Below are positions 63,501 to 64,000 of a stretch of 64,000 nucleotides of DNA, in pieces. The notes beneath the pieces are model-generated. The model saw only the letters and a list, made by a program, of their open reading frames with translations. It was not told the DNA's origin and searched no databases. Location of the stretch: the NCBI GenBank assembly GCA_029862045.1, contig JAOTYE010000005.1, positions 124,001 to 188,000 of the forward strand. The letters are read 5' to 3'. A program made the translations under genes and the position numbers. The stretch comes from Gammaproteobacteria bacterium (GTDB taxonomy: Bacteria > Pseudomonadota > Gammaproteobacteria > Steroidobacterales > Woeseiaceae). How positions within the stretch are numbered: position 1 is the stretch's first letter; the number at the start of each line of letters is the position of its first letter.

Positions 63501-63965
63501 GAATACGGTGCGTTTCCGACCGATCCCTACTCTCATACACCCAGACATTCCGGAGCCCGGCAACCGGGCATGACCGGACAGGTCAAGGAAGAAATACTGT
63601 GCCGTTTCGGCGAGCTCGGCGTGCGCATTAGTGATGGTGCAGTGCGTTTTCAACCCGATCTATTGCGGGCGCGCGAGTTCATGGCTGAGTCGCGCGATAC
63701 GGGTTATGTCGATGTCCACGGCAGCTGGCAGACGATTACGGTGCCGCCCAACGGGCTGGTCTTCACCTGGTGCCAGGTGCCCGTGACCTACAAGCTCGAC
63801 GACGATGCCGAACCTTCCCTAACCGTTATCCGGGATGACGGGACGGAACAAACCCTGACACAACTGGCGCTGCCAGCGGAAGAAAGCTCTGAGCTGTTTG
63901 AGCGCAGCGGCCGTATTCGCCAATTAACGATTACATTCCGGACAAACATGTTGTTTGCCGATTAA
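60504..63965 (+). CDS. Large GH94-related glycoside phosphorylase (GH149/GH161-like), putative beta-1,3-glucan phosphorylase
   Basis: A 1153-residue protein without signal peptide, so cytoplasmic. The N-terminal beta-sandwich resembles GH94 enzymes (FIDFAGERYYAIRNVDKIEPFFISVISN). In the helical domain RPEWNDANNALVGHGLSMVTLYYLRR corresponds to the GH94 catalytic WND region; D649 is the candidate general acid. The large size fits GH149 and GH161, whose known members phosphorolyse beta-1,3-glucooligosaccharides, rather than the shorter cellobiose phosphorylases. With the GH16 glucanase and CBM9 protein it would convert imported laminari-oligosaccharides to glucose-1-phosphate. The exact family needs a profile search. 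Confidence 0.72.
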   Translation: MEQILKTDNKDNNTVLGEFIDFAGERYYAIRNVDKIEPFFISVISNVEHWLFVSSTGGLTAGRVSPETSLFPYVTVDKIHESTAHTGSKTILRVEANGRPQVWEPFNKEHDGRYAISRHLYKNVLSNKLCFEEINDDLQIAFRYTWVTSDDYGFARQCELQNLGDQSLNVDLVDGLQNILPAGTPRFAQTNTSNLVDAYKWTELDSDTGLALFTLYSGITDRAEPCESLKANTAFCLGLDGQKVLISSEQLDNFRQGKALRQEVHKRGIRGAYLASQTLELAPQASQRWQIVANTEQSQSQVVELQKQLRSPARVAGAIDHSVKKGTDELARIMASGDGYQATAEENITVHHYANVLFNILRGGVFDDQYNVSSWDFACTIRQFNKAVYQRNQDLLQGFPDKLKFTELLSAIKEQGDSQLERLCHEYLPITFGRRHGDPSRPWNQFTIKLKDEFGNGLLSYQGNWRDIFQNWEALAFSYPEFVENKIAKFVNASTADGYNPYRITKEGIDWEVEEPDDPWSYIGYWGDHQIIYLQKFLELSRDFHPTRLRDLLRQPIFCYANVPYRIKSFEALLEDPKNTVTYDEGLAERIEHRVAAMGADGKMILDADGEVYQVNLFEKLLVPLLSKLGNLVIDGGIWMNTQRPEWNDANNALVGHGLSMVTLYYLRRYVRFLQKLLADEHQSFALSREVSDWFADTAVALSNVRPLLGIGPISAEQRYESLAELGQAASRYRETVYEQESYSGKVDQPADQILAMLEDALVAIDHSIGTNQREDGLYHAYNLLDLQPDAVVIDTLYPMLEGQVAALSAGPVSPEKAVTVLEALFDSDIYRPDQHSFMLYPDRELPGFLDKNRISAELVDAIPLLQKMLAEGDERLVVRDADGCYRFNADFKNVGDLKAELDVLAAVYGDEFEAARKPLQELYETVFQHKAFTGRSGTMFSFEGLGSVYWHMVSKLMLAVQENFFAALEQHADEASGRRLGQLYYRVRKGIGFNKTPAEYGAFPTDPYSHTPRHSGARQPGMTGQVKEEILCRFGELGVRISDGAVRFQPDLLRAREFMAESRDTGYVDVHGSWQTITVPPNGLVFTWCQVPVTYKLDDDAEPSLTVIRDDGTEQTLTQLALPAEESSELFERSGRIRQLTITFRTNMLFAD

Positions 63966-63983
63966 CCAACCGAGGAACGCCCC

Positions 63984-64000
63984 ATGGGAGTGCTACATCG
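63984..64000 (+). CDS. Start of a further gene, cut by the window end
   Basis: ATG at 63984 behind GAGGA (63972-63976) continues MGVLH to the window edge, 18 nt after the phosphorylase stop. Spacing suggests the next gene of the same operon; the product cannot be told. Confidence 0.5.

Noticed and set aside
1..64000. CRISPR arrays, insertion sequences, phage genes, rRNA and tRNA genes
   Set aside because: Reading both strands I found no regular short repeats with spacers, no transposase or integrase frames, and no rRNA or tRNA signatures.

Overview
The window looks like chromosomal DNA of a heterotrophic, probably marine or sediment, gammaproteobacterium. GlnRS, a complete moaA-moaC-mobA-moaD-moaE operon, QueF, a TonB-like protein and TIGR01782-type TonB receptors flanked by tryptophan-halogenase, SapC and cupin genes fit this. 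A Woeseiaceae or Steroidobacter-like placement is my inference only. Genes are densely packed, no gap exceeds about 200 bp, and I saw no insertion sequence, prophage, CRISPR array, rRNA or tRNA.

Layout. 1-4.5 kb: 3' part of a TonB receptor, a small membrane protein, a cysteine-synthase/glutaredoxin fusion, a methyltransferase and a MaoC hydratase. 4.6-8.0 kb: molybdenum-cofactor genes (a MocA-like transferase facing the moa/mob operon). 8.05-12.0 kb: two acyl-CoA dehydrogenase subunits, a queuosine-precursor transporter and a SAM hydrolase-type protein. 12.2-20.1 kb: divergent glnS and thrS, then an unusual 1079-residue receiver/TonB hybrid and a TetR regulator. 20.1-31.9 kb: XdhC, then a polyamine catabolism region (ureohydrolase, aminotransferase, two PuuA-like ligases, PuuD, NhaC-type antiporter), an MFS transporter and gamma-glutamyltransferase. 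31.9-37.7 kb: phosphate transporter with its DUF47 partner, EVE protein, alpha/beta hydrolase and a lipoprotein M3 peptidase. 37.8-43.1 kb: cyanophycin operon (cphB, cphA and a Mur-ligase-like paralogue). 43.2-45.8 kb: QueF, a TauE/SafE permease and a Gfo/Idh oxidoreductase.

45.9-64 kb is a polysaccharide-utilization locus, most likely for beta-1,3-glucan. A TonB receptor is transcribed leftward, followed by a terminator and then a DUF6445 protein, two flavin halogenases, SapC, a cupin-like oxygenase, an FG-GAP lipoprotein, a GH16 glucanase lipoprotein and a PhyH oxygenase. A divergent rightward operon carries an ADP-ribosylglycohydrolase-family protein, a CBM9 protein and a very large GH94-related phosphorylase. 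Twin perfect palindromes of LacI-operator type sit on two overlapping divergent promoters between the arms.

Two observations stand out. First, a structured intergenic repeat occurs twice (12021-12152 and 37679-37759), both times between convergent genes; it has an identical 20-base loop segment and stem arms that differ in sequence but keep pairing. Second, the protein at 16085-19324 joins two cytoplasmic receiver-like domains, the first lacking its phosphoacceptor Asp, through one membrane segment to a TolA-like alanine-rich stalk and a periplasmic TonB C-terminal domain. Cyanophycin (an Arg/Asp polymer) and polyamine breakdown genes lie within about 20 kb of each other, which would suit an arginine-to-GABA nitrogen economy, but this link is inferred from proximity.
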